In this document: one piece after another, positions 1 to 8,326 of the stretch | Numbering within the stretch: position 1 is the first letter of the stretch | How the letters are laid out: each line of letters opens with the position of its first letter | Assembly: GCA_017515595.1 (NCBI GenBank) | Contig: JAFWFL010000025.1 | Location: 1-62,545, forward strand | Reading direction: 5' to 3' | From: Coriobacteriales bacterium | GTDB lineage: Bacteria; Actinomycetota; Coriobacteriia; Coriobacteriales; UMGS124 | Length of the DNA stretch: 62,545 bases | The notes under the pieces: model-generated | Databases searched by the model: none | The model's input: the letters and a program-made list of their open reading frames with translations, nothing else | Told to the model about the DNA's origin: nothing | Program-made: the position numbers and the translations under genes

Positions 1-191
1 AAATAACGGGAGTCGGTATGAAACCAAAGGTTGTCTTTGGTAATAAGCGCGGTATGTGCTGTCTCGTTATCAAAGACGCGCACGGCGCCCGTAAGCCAGC
101 GCAGGCTTGCGACGTCGCGAAGCAAGCAGGCATCGTAGTTACGCTCATCCATAAGCCCACGTAAACGGTTAATACGGTTAATAACGCTCAT
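1..191 (-). CDS. Xaa-Pro peptidase, N-terminal fragment (creatinase-type N domain)
   Basis: Only the first 63 codons are present; the gene runs off the left edge. The frame opens with MSVINRINRLRGLMDERNYD and continues through ASLRWLTG and ends in FHTDSRY. This is the typical N-terminal domain of aminopeptidase P / Xaa-Pro dipeptidases, which cleave peptides next to proline with two metal ions; the catalytic domain lies outside. An AAGGTGG Shine-Dalgarno sits 7 bases before the ATG. It follows aroK, as in many actinobacteria where pepQ (and then efp) follows aro genes. Because the catalytic half is missing, pepQ and pepP cannot be told apart. Confidence 0.8.
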   Translation of the reverse strand, partial: MSVINRINRLRGLMDERNYDACLLRDVASLRWLTGAVRVFDNETAHTALITKDNLWFHTDSRY

Positions 192-244
192 GCTCAACCA
201 CCTTGTTTTATCTCAAATTCTTATAACTTGTAAAGAAACAACCC

Positions 245-817
245 TTATAACAAACCCGCCTCATACAGCATGCCGCCAACCGTATAGGCAACTTCGCTAA
301 ACGACAACCCTCTGATATCAACGGTAAAATCAGCGGCATCCCGGTAAAGCGGCAGACGGTGATCATACAGAAGCTTTGCATGCTCATAATCGCCGAGATC
401 AGGACGAATCTCAGGGTGACAGATATGCGACAAAGCCTCATCAAGCCCAATGTCCAAGAACACTACTTTACCAAGCGTTTTCATATACTCGGTATTACTG
501 TGAGATTCAATGATGCCGCCGCCACATGACACCAGGCAGCTCTTCTCGAGCGAAAGCTGTTCCAAAGCCCTGCGCTCACATTCTCTGAATTTTTCTTCGC
601 CTATGGTAGAGAATAACTCAGCCACGCTTGCATGTTCGCGATACACCACCATGCGGTCAGTATCAAGATGCCTGCGATTAAACAAACGACCAAGATTACG
701 GGCAACCGTAGATTTACCCGCACCCAAAAATCCTATAAAAAAGATATGGTCGCACCCCATATGACGTGTATAACCGTCACCGGGGACAGCGTCGTTTACT
801 ACCGTAATGCCACTCAC
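245..817 (-). CDS. aroK: Shikimate kinase
   Basis: Phosphorylates shikimate at the 3-hydroxyl with ATP in the chorismate pathway. The P-loop GFLGAGKST is at residues 29-37, the substrate-site DTD at 52-54 and the shikimate-binding GGG at 99-101. The GTG start gives 190 residues. An internal ATG at codon 20 (position 760) would give 171, closer to the usual 165-180, and places the P-loop at the normal distance from the N-terminus. Neither start has a clear ribosome site, so the start is uncertain. It lies between a prepilin peptidase and a Xaa-Pro peptidase; aroB, aroC and aroE, often neighbours in actinobacteria, are absent here. Confidence 0.9.
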   Translation of the reverse strand: MSGITVVNDAVPGDGYTRHMGCDHIFFIGFLGAGKSTVARNLGRLFNRRHLDTDRMVVYREHASVAELFSTIGEEKFRECERRALEQLSLEKSCLVSCGGGIIESHSNTEYMKTLGKVVFLDIGLDEALSHICHPEIRPDLGDYEHAKLLYDHRLPLYRDAADFTVDIRGLSFSEVAYTVGGMLYEAGLL

Positions 818-849
818 TCTACCAACCCGCGAACGTTAACTCTCTATTG

Positions 850-866
850 CGTGGTATTCTACCACG
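850..866. promoter_or_regulatory. 17-bp palindrome before aroK
   Basis: CGTGGTATTCTACCACG is a perfect 7+3+7 inverted repeat. It overlaps the stop codon of the prepilin peptidase gene and lies 32 bases before the aroK GTG. Its outer pattern, YGTGGTA-N3-TACCACR, recurs at 15832-15848 at a similar distance from another start, so a dimeric repressor site is possible. No regulator is encoded nearby. Function is inferred only. Confidence 0.3.
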
Positions 867-1359
867 TTACGGCTATCTGAATCATTGGCAAAACAAGAGC
901 TACACAAGCTCCCGCAACCAAATGTGGTCCAAACGCAAACGTGCGTACATGCTTTGCGAATGCATAAAACAAAGCAAACAGCGCTGCAATCAGTACCATG
1001 ATCAAGCTCATGGAACCAAGCCAAAGCGAGAAAGCGCCCATGAGCTTTATATCGCCAAATCCGAGTCCATGAGCCCCTTTATGGAGCGCCCGCCAAAGCA
1101 TTTCAAAAGACAAAAGAAACAAGGTAAACCCTGCTGCCCACGTAAGGCGCAAAAGCGGAGGCTCCAAGATAAAAGCCGGAGCCAGCACTCCACTCAGTGT
1201 TGCAAAGATTTCTGCAAAAGCACAGATTGCAATGATAGCCACAGAGGTATTGGGAAGCGTGCGCGTTTTTGCATCTGTAACGGCAGCTCGTATACCACAT
1301 ACAAGCGCAGCCAAAACCAGCGCAATACGTACGGCCGTAGAGACAGCAACTCCAGCCAT
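859..1359 (-). CDS. Short type IV prepilin peptidase (A24 family)
   Basis: A polytopic membrane aspartic protease of 166 residues. The two catalytic aspartates are visible: D29 in AAVTDAKTRTLPN and D103 in the GFGDIKLMG motif (GxGD). It lacks the N-terminal zinc/methyltransferase domain of full-length PilD, so it is of the minimal, cleavage-only type. The longest frame starts at a TTG at 1386, but an ATG at 1359 follows the yqeG stop by one base with a GAGAG 7 bases upstream and is preferred. Prepilin or Tad/competence substrates are not in this window. The stop codon sits inside a palindrome. Confidence 0.8.
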   Translation of the reverse strand: MAGVAVSTAVRIALVLAALVCGIRAAVTDAKTRTLPNTSVAIIAICAFAEIFATLSGVLAPAFILEPPLLRLTWAAGFTLFLLSFEMLWRALHKGAHGLGFGDIKLMGAFSLWLGSMSLIMVLIAALFALFYAFAKHVRTFAFGPHLVAGACVALVLPMIQIAVTW

Positions 1360-1360
1360 A

Positions 1361-1864
1361 TTATTGCTCTCTGTGTTTTGCGGCAACTTTTTCTATAAGG
1401 GCACGCTCATACTTCCTGAGAAAAGCAGTATACGCGAGATCAACCGTAGTTTGCGGTTGTACAAGAATAGGCGTTATACCTGCGAGCTTAGCTCCGAGAA
1501 TATCAGTAAATACCTGATCTCCAATAAGCACGGCTTCTTCTCTTTTAATGCCAAGCTTATTCAGTGCATGCCAAAGAGAAAATGGGAGCGGTTTAGCTGC
1601 CCGGGAAACCAGGCTGCAGCCGAGCTTCTCGGCATCTTTAAGAACGTTCTTTTTCCAGTTGTTAGAGACAAGACAGATTTTGAAACCTTTTTCCTCAGCT
1701 GCTTTGATCCAATCTATCGCACTTTGCGGTATCTCTTTGGTATCACGAGGCACAACGGTATTATCTCTGTCTATCAAAAGACCACGCTTACCGGCATCCC
1801 ATAAAACATCAAGATCGATGCAAGAAACATCCTCTACCGGTTCATACCATGCATATGTCTTCAT
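1361..1864 (-). CDS. yqeG: YqeG-family HAD-IIIA phosphatase
   Basis: A cytosolic HAD-superfamily hydrolase of 167 residues. It has the catalytic DRDNT (DxDNT) motif, the SNN of motif II and the GDQVFTD motif IV. The YqeG family is widespread in Gram-positives, and its substrate is not firmly known. It begins 2 bases after the mltG stop and ends 1 base before the prepilin peptidase ATG, so it is translated within the same run of genes. In many actinobacterial genomes aroE is found around here instead. The family call is firm; the physiological substrate is unknown. Confidence 0.85.
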   Translation of the reverse strand: MKTYAWYEPVEDVSCIDLDVLWDAGKRGLLIDRDNTVVPRDTKEIPQSAIDWIKAAEEKGFKICLVSNNWKKNVLKDAEKLGCSLVSRAAKPLPFSLWHALNKLGIKREEAVLIGDQVFTDILGAKLAGITPILVQPQTTVDLAYTAFLRKYERALIEKVAAKHREQ

Positions 1865-1866
1865 AT

Positions 1867-3138
1867 TTACGCGATACCAGCAGCCGCGTTATAAGCAGCC
1901 TTTGCATTTGCAAACTCTTCTTCTGTTTCACAGAACACGTGAGTACGCGACTCGAGATCCTCTGAACGTACATAGAAGATATAATCAGTATCTGCAGGAT
2001 AAACAGCGGCCATAATACTTTCTATTGAGGGAGAGCAAATGGGACCGGGGCACAGGCCTTCATACATATAGGTGTTATAAGGCGAGTCAACCCGCAGATC
2101 CTCAAGCGTAATAAGGCCGGTTTTATGAAGAGCATATGCAACGGTAGCGTCTATCTGGAGCAGCATTTGCGGATTATAATTCATACGGTTATACATCACC
2201 GAGGCCACCAGGGGGCGCTCATCTGCAATTGAAGTCTCGCGTTCAATGAGCGATGCCATGACAACGGCTTCATATGGTGTCAAAGAAACATCGAGCTGTG
2301 TGGCTTGCGTCCAGTCAATAGAAGCGGTTTCGAGAGCAAACTGATCAAGCAGTACACGAATAACGTCATCTGCGGTTGCATTCTTTGCAAGCGTATATGT
2401 TTTGGGGAACAAGAAACCTTCAAGCGAATCATTGTAAGCGCCCAAAAGGAAGGGATACAATCCCGCATAGTTAGATGCTTTTGCTTTGTCCATAAAGCTC
2501 TCGTAGGTAATACCCTCAAAAGCGTTTGCAATACGCTCGGCCGTCTGTTCAACGGTCAGACCTTCAGGGAGAGTAAAAGTGGTACCCGGGTCTACCTTAC
2601 CGTTTGCAAGATCGCGTACAATCTTGGTAACATCTTCTCCTCGTTTAAAGGTATAGGTTCCCGCTTTCATAATACCTTCTGCACCTTCAGAGCGTACCGC
2701 TTTAAAGAATGCACTCTTGTCAGCAATAATATTTGCTTCATAGAGAATATCTGCAATATTCTCGGTTCCGTAGCCTGAAGGGATGGTAATTGTTGCTTCG
2801 CCCTCAAACACACGCTCTTGCGACGCAAGGTTATTGAAATAATTAAAGCCTAAAATACCGCCCACAACCACGAGCAAAACGGCGGCAACAATCGCAATAA
2901 TTGCGAGAGGACTCATCTTCTTTTTGTTGGAATCATCAATATGAGCGGCATAGGTATTCATGCCATGAACACCTTTGGGTGCAACCGTGGCAGCTTTTTT
3001 GCCGCTAGCCTGCGCTCCGTAGCGGTTCATATTCAGCGCGTTATTCTCGAGCTGCGCCGAACCTTCAAGATCGTAATCATCCTCATAATAAGAATCGAGG
3101 TTTGTAAGATCTTTGGAATTAATGGGATTAAGGCTCAT
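1867..3138 (-). CDS. mltG: Endolytic murein transglycosylase MltG
   Basis: Cuts nascent glycan strands in the membrane and is thought to set their length. The 423 residues comprise a charged cytoplasmic region of about 76 residues, one membrane segment at about 77-98, a LysM-like region and the YceG catalytic domain. The catalytic glutamate is most likely E299 in ASLIERETS, matching the ASxxExET motif of the family. The cytoplasmic arm is longer than in E. coli MltG and rich in Asn/Asp and Lys, a feature seen in Gram-positive relatives. The ATG has GAGGAA upstream and overlaps the end of ruvX by 11 bases, suggesting translational coupling. Confidence 0.93.
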   Translation of the reverse strand: MSLNPINSKDLTNLDSYYEDDYDLEGSAQLENNALNMNRYGAQASGKKAATVAPKGVHGMNTYAAHIDDSNKKKMSPLAIIAIVAAVLLVVVGGILGFNYFNNLASQERVFEGEATITIPSGYGTENIADILYEANIIADKSAFFKAVRSEGAEGIMKAGTYTFKRGEDVTKIVRDLANGKVDPGTTFTLPEGLTVEQTAERIANAFEGITYESFMDKAKASNYAGLYPFLLGAYNDSLEGFLFPKTYTLAKNATADDVIRVLLDQFALETASIDWTQATQLDVSLTPYEAVVMASLIERETSIADERPLVASVMYNRMNYNPQMLLQIDATVAYALHKTGLITLEDLRVDSPYNTYMYEGLCPGPICSPSIESIMAAVYPADTDYIFYVRSEDLESRTHVFCETEEEFANAKAAYNAAAGIA

Positions 3139-3565
3139 ATAGTTCCTCGGTTCCGGTTACCAGTGAATCAAACCATGCCTGCAAAAACAACGATGCGGCA
3201 ACACAATCTAGTTTACCTCGCATCTGCTTTTCTGAAAACCCCTGATCCCGCATAAATCGCTTTGCTTGGGCAGAAGAGAGGCGTTCATCTACAAAATAAA
3301 CAGGAATCCTAAGCTTTTGTCGGAGATTCTGTACGACCTTACGAATTCGTTGTGCCTGCATTCCCTCAGTCCCGTCGAGAGACTTGGGAAGCCCCACCAC
3401 AAACGCCTCGGGTTCATGATCTTCTACAAGCCGCTTGAATGTACCTGAATATGACTCAACCAATTGCGCATCTACCACTTGGAGAGGAAGCGCAACAAGC
3501 GTGCAGGTATCGCCGCATGCAACACCCACACGCTTTTCTCCGATATCTAATGCAAGCACTCTCAC
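3128..3565 (-). CDS. ruvX: RuvX/YqgF Holliday-junction resolvase-like nuclease
   Basis: An RNase H-fold nuclease of the YqgF family, implicated in pre-16S rRNA 5'-end processing and proposed as a Holliday-junction resolvase. Family motifs are present: VLALDIGEKRVGVA with the first acidic residue (D7), VVGLPKSLDG, VDERLSSAQA and the C-terminal DCVAA. The open frame extends 17 codons upstream into alaS, but a GTG at 3565, 4 bases after the alaS stop, gives the usual 145-residue protein and is chosen. The order alaS-ruvX-mltG is conserved across Gram-positive bacteria. Confidence 0.92.
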   Translation of the reverse strand: MRVLALDIGEKRVGVACGDTCTLVALPLQVVDAQLVESYSGTFKRLVEDHEPEAFVVGLPKSLDGTEGMQAQRIRKVVQNLRQKLRIPVYFVDERLSSAQAKRFMRDQGFSEKQMRGKLDCVAASLFLQAWFDSLVTGTEELYEP

Positions 3566-3569
3566 GTTT

Positions 3570-6203
3570 TTAAGCGCCAATGCGCGAAAGTACGTCGCGG
3601 GCAGCAGCCAGGGCATTTTCTATACCCTGAGCGTCCTTACCGCCGGCCTGGGCCATGATGGGCTTACCGCCACCGCCGCCTTTTACGAGAGGAGCAACCT
3701 CTTTAATAAGAGCGCCGGCATTAAAGCCTGCATCTACCGCGCTCTGCGTACCGGCAGCAAGTATAAGTGCCTGGCCGTTTGGAGCGGCGCTTGCAAGAAC
3801 ACAGGCACAAGTTTCTCCCAAATGCCCGCGAATAATATCCCACTGAGAGCGGAGACCTTCAACGTCAACACCATCAAAACGAGCCACAACAGCGTTTACG
3901 CTGCCATAGGTCTGTGCAGAGTCAAGGGCGTCTTTTGCAAGCTGGGCAGCGGCCTGGGCCTTAGATTTCTTTTGCTCGTCCTCATAGCTCTTAAGCGTAG
4001 AAAGCACATCATTAAGACGAGCCTCAACGTCTTTTTGCGAAGACTTGAGAGCCTCGGCCATATTCTGTACCTGATGCTGATACGCATTCATATAAGCAAG
4101 CGCATCATATGAAGTAACGGCTTCGATCCTTCTTGCGTTCGCAGAAACCGAGCCCTCCGAGACAATCTTTACAAAACCGATGCAGCCGGTAGAAGTTACA
4201 TGGGTACCTCCGCAAAGCTCGCGCGAGAAGCCCTCAACGTCTACTACGCGTACCACATCGCCGTACTTTTCGCCAAACAGCGCCATGGCGCCGGTTGCCC
4301 GGGCGTCATCAATACTCATAACGCGGGTTGTAACCGGGAGGTTTGCCATAATACGGTCATTGGCAATACGCTCAACTTCTTCTATCTCTTCGCGGGTCAT
4401 TGCCTGGAAGTGAGTAAAGTCAAAGCGCAGACGGTTGGGTTCAACCAAAGAACCTGCCTGGTTTACATGGGTACCCAAAACCTGACGCAAGGCGGCATGG
4501 AGAATGTGCGTTGCGGTATGGTTACGTGCAATACGCTCCCTGCGCATACCGTCAACCAAAGCCGAGCATGAGCTGCCTACCTTAACCTCACCCTGAAGCA
4601 CCATGCAGTGATGCACGGTCAGGGTCTTCTCGGCACAGGTGGTATTCAGAACCTGAAGCTTAAAGCCGTCTCCCTCAATAAAACCGGCATCTCCGGTTTG
4701 TCCGCCCTTCTCGGCATAAAACGGTGTCTTGTCAAGAAGAACATCAACCTTTGAACCGGCGCTTGCGCTTTCAACGCTTGCTTCATCAGCAACAAGAGCG
4801 GTAATAAGAGAATCACTCTCGAGCGTGTCATAGCCAACAAAGGTCTCGTGCTTAAGCGAATCTGCAAGAGCCACCCAGACGGTATCAAACTTGGTCCAAG
4901 CCACATCTTTAACCTGGGACCTTGCACGGTTGCGCTGCTCTTCCATTGCAGCCTTAAACCCGGCTTCATCCACTGCGTGGCCTGACTGCTTGGCAATCTC
5001 TACGGTAAGGTCATAGGGGAAACCAAAGGTATCATGGAGCTTGAAGGCGATGTCGCCGGGAAGAGTTGCGCCCTCTTGGAGTGCCAAAAGCTCGGCCTCA
5101 AGATAAGAAGACCCCGTCTTAAGCGTTGCCGAGAAGCGCTCTTCCTCTGACTTAACAATTCTGTGAATGAGCTCGGAATTCTCAACGATCTCGGGATAGG
5201 CATCGCCCATAAGGCGAATGACCTCGTCAAGATAGGTGCCCATAAACGCACCCTCAACACCCAACAGACGTGCATGATAAATTGCACGGCGCAAAAGGCG
5301 GCGCAATACGTAGCCGCGGCCCTCGTTAGAAGGCAGAATGCCGTCACCAATCATAAAGGTTACAGCCCTTGCATGGTCAGCAAGAATCCTCAGTGATACG
5401 TCTTTGCGGGTGTCAGTTTGATAGGTAACACCGGTGAGATTCTCACCTACTGTGATGAGGCTGCGCATAAGGTCGCCGTCATAGTTGGCAGACTTGCCCT
5501 GCATAATGGCTGTAATACGCTCAAGGCCCATACCGGTGTCAATGTTGCGGTGCGGAAGCTCCGGCAGCGAGCCGTCTTCCTGGCGGTCATACTGGGTAAA
5601 TACGAGGTTCCAGAACTCAAGATAGCGGTCGCAATCGCAACCGGGAGCGCAATCAGGACGTCCGCAACCAATTTCGGGACCCTGGTCATAATAAATCTCA
5701 GAACAAGGACCGCAAGGGCCGGTGGGGCCGGCTGCCCAGAAGTTGTCGTCTGCGCCAAGACGCGAAATGTGGTCTTCTGCCACACCAATCTCACGCCAAA
5801 TGTCATGGGCGTCGTCGTCATCGGTAAAAATGGTAAAGTAGAGCTTCTCGAGCGGGAGATTCAGATACTTCTTGCTTGTTATAAACTCAAAAGCCCACTC
5901 GCATGCCTGCTTTTTGGTATAACCGCCAAAGCCAAAGTTACCAAGCATTTCAAAGAACGAGAGGTGCCTGCCGTCGAGACCAATATCATCAATATCGCCG
6001 GTGCGTACGCACTTTTGGCATGAACAGGCGCCAATCTCACGCATGGTCTTTTTGCCCAGATAGTATTGCTTAAACTGGTTCATGCCTGCGTTTGACAAAA
6101 GCAGTGAAGGGTCATCGGGAATAAGTGATGACGAGGCTGCTCTGCGGCAACCCTTTTCTTCAAAAAAGCGCAAAAACATTTCGCGAATCTCAGCAGATTT
6201 CAC
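3570..6203 (-). CDS. alaS: Alanyl-tRNA synthetase
   Basis: Charges tRNA-Ala. The protein is 877 residues from the chosen GTG start (KSAEIREMFLRFFEEKGCRR follows). That GTG has a strong GAGGAG 7 bases upstream; an in-frame ATG 21 codons earlier would add a non-conserved tail. The class II catalytic core, the zinc-binding editing site (RNHTATHILH and CGGTHV) and a glycine-rich C-terminal domain with a VKGGGGGKP tail are all visible, so the enzyme is complete. Its cognate tRNA-Ala(GGC) is elsewhere in this window. No T-box is evident in the short leader. Confidence 0.97.
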   Translation of the reverse strand: MKSAEIREMFLRFFEEKGCRRAASSSLIPDDPSLLLSNAGMNQFKQYYLGKKTMREIGACSCQKCVRTGDIDDIGLDGRHLSFFEMLGNFGFGGYTKKQACEWAFEFITSKKYLNLPLEKLYFTIFTDDDDAHDIWREIGVAEDHISRLGADDNFWAAGPTGPCGPCSEIYYDQGPEIGCGRPDCAPGCDCDRYLEFWNLVFTQYDRQEDGSLPELPHRNIDTGMGLERITAIMQGKSANYDGDLMRSLITVGENLTGVTYQTDTRKDVSLRILADHARAVTFMIGDGILPSNEGRGYVLRRLLRRAIYHARLLGVEGAFMGTYLDEVIRLMGDAYPEIVENSELIHRIVKSEEERFSATLKTGSSYLEAELLALQEGATLPGDIAFKLHDTFGFPYDLTVEIAKQSGHAVDEAGFKAAMEEQRNRARSQVKDVAWTKFDTVWVALADSLKHETFVGYDTLESDSLITALVADEASVESASAGSKVDVLLDKTPFYAEKGGQTGDAGFIEGDGFKLQVLNTTCAEKTLTVHHCMVLQGEVKVGSSCSALVDGMRRERIARNHTATHILHAALRQVLGTHVNQAGSLVEPNRLRFDFTHFQAMTREEIEEVERIANDRIMANLPVTTRVMSIDDARATGAMALFGEKYGDVVRVVDVEGFSRELCGGTHVTSTGCIGFVKIVSEGSVSANARRIEAVTSYDALAYMNAYQHQVQNMAEALKSSQKDVEARLNDVLSTLKSYEDEQKKSKAQAAAQLAKDALDSAQTYGSVNAVVARFDGVDVEGLRSQWDIIRGHLGETCACVLASAAPNGQALILAAGTQSAVDAGFNAGALIKEVAPLVKGGGGGKPIMAQAGGKDAQGIENALAAARDVLSRIGA

Positions 6204-6265
6204 CGTGAAACTCCTCAACTTCGAGTAAAACCGAATAAATTCCAAAGGGATATAATACCGCTTCA

Positions 6266-6310
6266 TAAAAAAACATGGCTTGATTTGTTGTAATCAGGCC
6301 ATGCTTTTTA
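6266..6310 (-). terminator. Intrinsic terminator after sigB
   Basis: An inverted repeat of about 13 bp (ACATGGCYTGATT type, one G-U pair) with a short TGTTGT loop. A run of seven A on the plus strand gives a U-tract for minus-strand transcripts leaving the sigma gene. The other side is also T-rich, so it may work both ways. It separates sigB from alaS. Confidence 0.75.
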
Positions 6311-6360
6311 TAAGTGTCCACATATTCTCAACGGAGAACACACGGTTTCTATAAATCGAG

Positions 6361-7152
6361 CTATAGATCGATTTTGCCGGTAGCAGGTGCAATCTTTTCT
6401 TGCATACGCTTGAGCGTACGTTTGAGCAACCGAGAAACCTGAACCTGGCTAATCCCAATGCGCTCGGCAATTTCTCCCTGAGTCAGACCGTCAACAAAGC
6501 GCAGACGCACAACTTCCTGCTCTTTGGGGGTAAACTCGGCAAGCGCTTCTTCAACCAAAAGACGGTCGTCTGTTGCGGCAAGGTCAGTATCTACCAAACC
6601 ATACCTGTCAATAATACTTACTGAATCCTCGTCATCGCTGCTGCCGGCTTCGAGCGGCACACTCGAGTACGCTTCTCCCGATTCCATAGCTTCGAGCACT
6701 TCATCAACGCTCACGCCAAGATCCTGGGCAATCTCATCAACCGTAGGCGAACGCTTAAGTGTTTGCGTAAGCTTGTCAGTTGTCTGGTTGACTTTTGCAC
6801 TAAGTTCCTGCAAACGTCTTGGTACGCGCACTGACCAGCCTTTGTCGCGAAAATACCGCTTGATTTCGCCAAGAATGGTAGGCGTCGCATACGTGGTAAA
6901 TTCAAGCCCACGCTCAGGTTCAAACCGGTCAATGGCCTTAATAAGACCAATAGTACCTACCTGAATAAGGTCTTCAAGCGATTCTCCGCGGTTCACAAAC
7001 TTGTTTGCAAGAAAGCGCACAAGGTTCATATGGCTTATGATCAGCTGTTCGCGGGCATCAGCATCGCCTTGCGTCTGATACCGTTTAAACAGGTCTTTCG
7101 TACGTGTTTTATCCCAAGCAAGCTTAGGTTCACGGCGGTTATCCAAGGGCAT
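6361..7152 (-). CDS. sigB: SigB/SigF-family alternative sigma factor
   Basis: A 263-residue sigma-70 group 3 factor. Region 2 is clear (HMNLVRFLANKF, LEDLIQVGTIGLIKAIDRFEP, FTTYATPTILGEIKRYFRD), with SVRVPRRLQEL in region 3. The region 4 helix-turn-helix includes LTQGEIAERIGISQVQVSRL. It resembles Bacillus SigB/SigF and actinobacterial SigF. The ATG lies 14 bases inside the preceding RsbW-like gene with GGAGC 6 bases upstream, so the two are translationally coupled, as in many sigma/anti-sigma pairs. It probably directs a stress regulon; target promoters were not identified. Confidence 0.92.
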   Translation of the reverse strand: MPLDNRREPKLAWDKTRTKDLFKRYQTQGDADAREQLIISHMNLVRFLANKFVNRGESLEDLIQVGTIGLIKAIDRFEPERGLEFTTYATPTILGEIKRYFRDKGWSVRVPRRLQELSAKVNQTTDKLTQTLKRSPTVDEIAQDLGVSVDEVLEAMESGEAYSSVPLEAGSSDDEDSVSIIDRYGLVDTDLAATDDRLLVEEALAEFTPKEQEVVRLRFVDGLTQGEIAERIGISQVQVSRLLKRTLKRMQEKIAPATGKIDL

Positions 7153-7534
7153 GTGGCTGCTCCAGTCGCTTAAACAGACGTAAAGTCTGGCCTTTTGTAC
7201 CGAGAATACATTCGTCGCACATAGACTTCATAATGAGCTCAGAGTAAAACCAAGGTGCGTCCTCTCCTGCATCCTGGGCATCCTGCATACCGAGATCAAT
7301 TTCAAACCACATGCCCTCGCCGGTCAGCTTGAGCTGTACCGTGTGCATGATTTCATTGTTAATCTCGGTCGCACTCGCATAAATAAAGGCTTCTTCTGCT
7401 GCCATACGAATATCATCGACATCTTCTACCGAGAAACCCGCGATAGAAGCCACGTTAGCCGCTGCCATTCTTACCACCCTGGCATAAGCCGGCTTAAGCG
7501 GTACACGTAAAACCACACACTCCTCTTGGTACAT
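7139..7534 (-). CDS. RsbW-like anti-sigma factor, degenerate ATPase site
   Basis: 131 residues with the fold signature of SpoIIAB/RsbW (VRMAAANVASIAGFSVEDVDDIRMAAEEAF, read here in parts, and a C-terminal GQTLRLFKRL). It should bind the adjacent SigB-type factor. The N-box, normally E-x3-N, reads E48-AFI-Y52, so the Mg-binding Asn is Tyr; no DxGxG or GxGL box can be found. It may therefore bind sigma without kinase activity. No RsbV/SpoIIAA partner is next to it. The start at 7534 is chosen for an AAGGAG 9 bases upstream; the frame stays open 20 codons further. Confidence 0.75.
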   Translation of the reverse strand: MYQEECVVLRVPLKPAYARVVRMAAANVASIAGFSVEDVDDIRMAAEEAFIYASATEINNEIMHTVQLKLTGEGMWFEIDLGMQDAQDAGEDAPWFYSELIMKSMCDECILGTKGQTLRLFKRLEQPHALG

Positions 7535-7612
7535 AAGATTGCGCTCCTTGTTTGTAGCCTCAACAACAACAAACCGGTTATACCCGTTTATCATACATTT
7601 TAGAATACTTTT

Positions 7613-8215
7613 TTATGCCTTTTGAGAAGTTGTGTCCTCGGTATGCATCTCAAGAGGCGGCTCCGCAGGATAAGTAAAATAACCGGCGTCCTGTTCTACC
7701 ACCTCGGGAACAACCTGGCCTTGTACAGGCTCATCATTGGTAGTAATAACAACAAATCCCTTGTTGTTTCCTTTATACGTTGATTGTGGTGTGGTATTCC
7801 CTGCGGCAGGCATAGCTTTTGGCTTTGAGCCAGATTTGCCGCGGCTCAGGAAAGATTTTGCTTTAGAAGCGATCCCGCCCGCAGCCTCAGACACCGCTAC
7901 CGTAGCAACTCCGGCTTTACCCGAGATCATCGATATATCTGAGAGAATCGAATCCAGCTGCTGCAAACCATCATCAAGAGACCCAATTGCGCCAGTAGTC
8001 TCTTCAAGGAGCGGTGTTGCTTGTTGAATGGTAGACTGGAGTTCTGTTACGGTTTGATCGACGTTTGCGATGACCGGATCAAGATTTTTCACCGTAGTCT
8101 GTATTTGGTCAATAGCCGGCCTTAACTTACGCACAGTAAGAACGAGCTCAATCAGAAGCCAAATACCTGCTGCGCCCAATACTATGAGAACAATAGTAAG
8201 AATATCAATATCCAT
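7613..8215 (-). CDS. DUF948-like membrane-anchored protein
   Basis: 200 residues: one N-terminal membrane helix (about residues 5-25), a heptad-rich region (about 30-100) like DUF948 / YtxG general-stress proteins, then a low-complexity polar C-terminal tail. The helical part is rich in Gln, Thr and Leu with a coiled-coil pattern. In Bacillus ytxG belongs to the general-stress regulons, which fits its place directly upstream of the RsbW-like and sigma genes. No catalytic motif is seen. A GGAG stands 6 bases before the ATG. The family is probable; the cellular function is unknown. Confidence 0.65.
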   Translation of the reverse strand: MDIDILTIVLIVLGAAGIWLLIELVLTVRKLRPAIDQIQTTVKNLDPVIANVDQTVTELQSTIQQATPLLEETTGAIGSLDDGLQQLDSILSDISMISGKAGVATVAVSEAAGGIASKAKSFLSRGKSGSKPKAMPAAGNTTPQSTYKGNNKGFVVITTNDEPVQGQVVPEVVEQDAGYFTYPAEPPLEMHTEDTTSQKA

Positions 8216-8263
8216 AACGTGCTCCCTCCATTACGAGCCCGGTAATCTCACGCTTTGTCTTTT

Positions 8264-8269
8264 ATTATA
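8264..8269 (-). promoter_or_regulatory. Possible -10 box for the DUF948-rsbW-sigB operon
   Basis: On the minus strand a perfect TATAAT, preceded directly by TTG, lies about 50 bases before the DUF948-like start in a 110-base AT-rich gap. No good -35 at 16-18 bases is visible, so this rests on the -10 alone. The far end of the gap holds an inverted repeat (CGCAAAAA/TTTTTGCG, 8313-8342) that spans the rarA stop codon and may act as a weak terminator. Confidence 0.35.
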
Positions 8270-8326
8270 CAATTAGCGTTCATACTATACGTTAATCTAT
8301 TGTTATGCGTCTCGCAAAAAGCAACA

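Noticed and set aside
847-1398. 183-residue plus-strand frame rich in Lys, Arg and Ser
   Set aside because: Antisense to the prepilin peptidase, whose motifs are clear.
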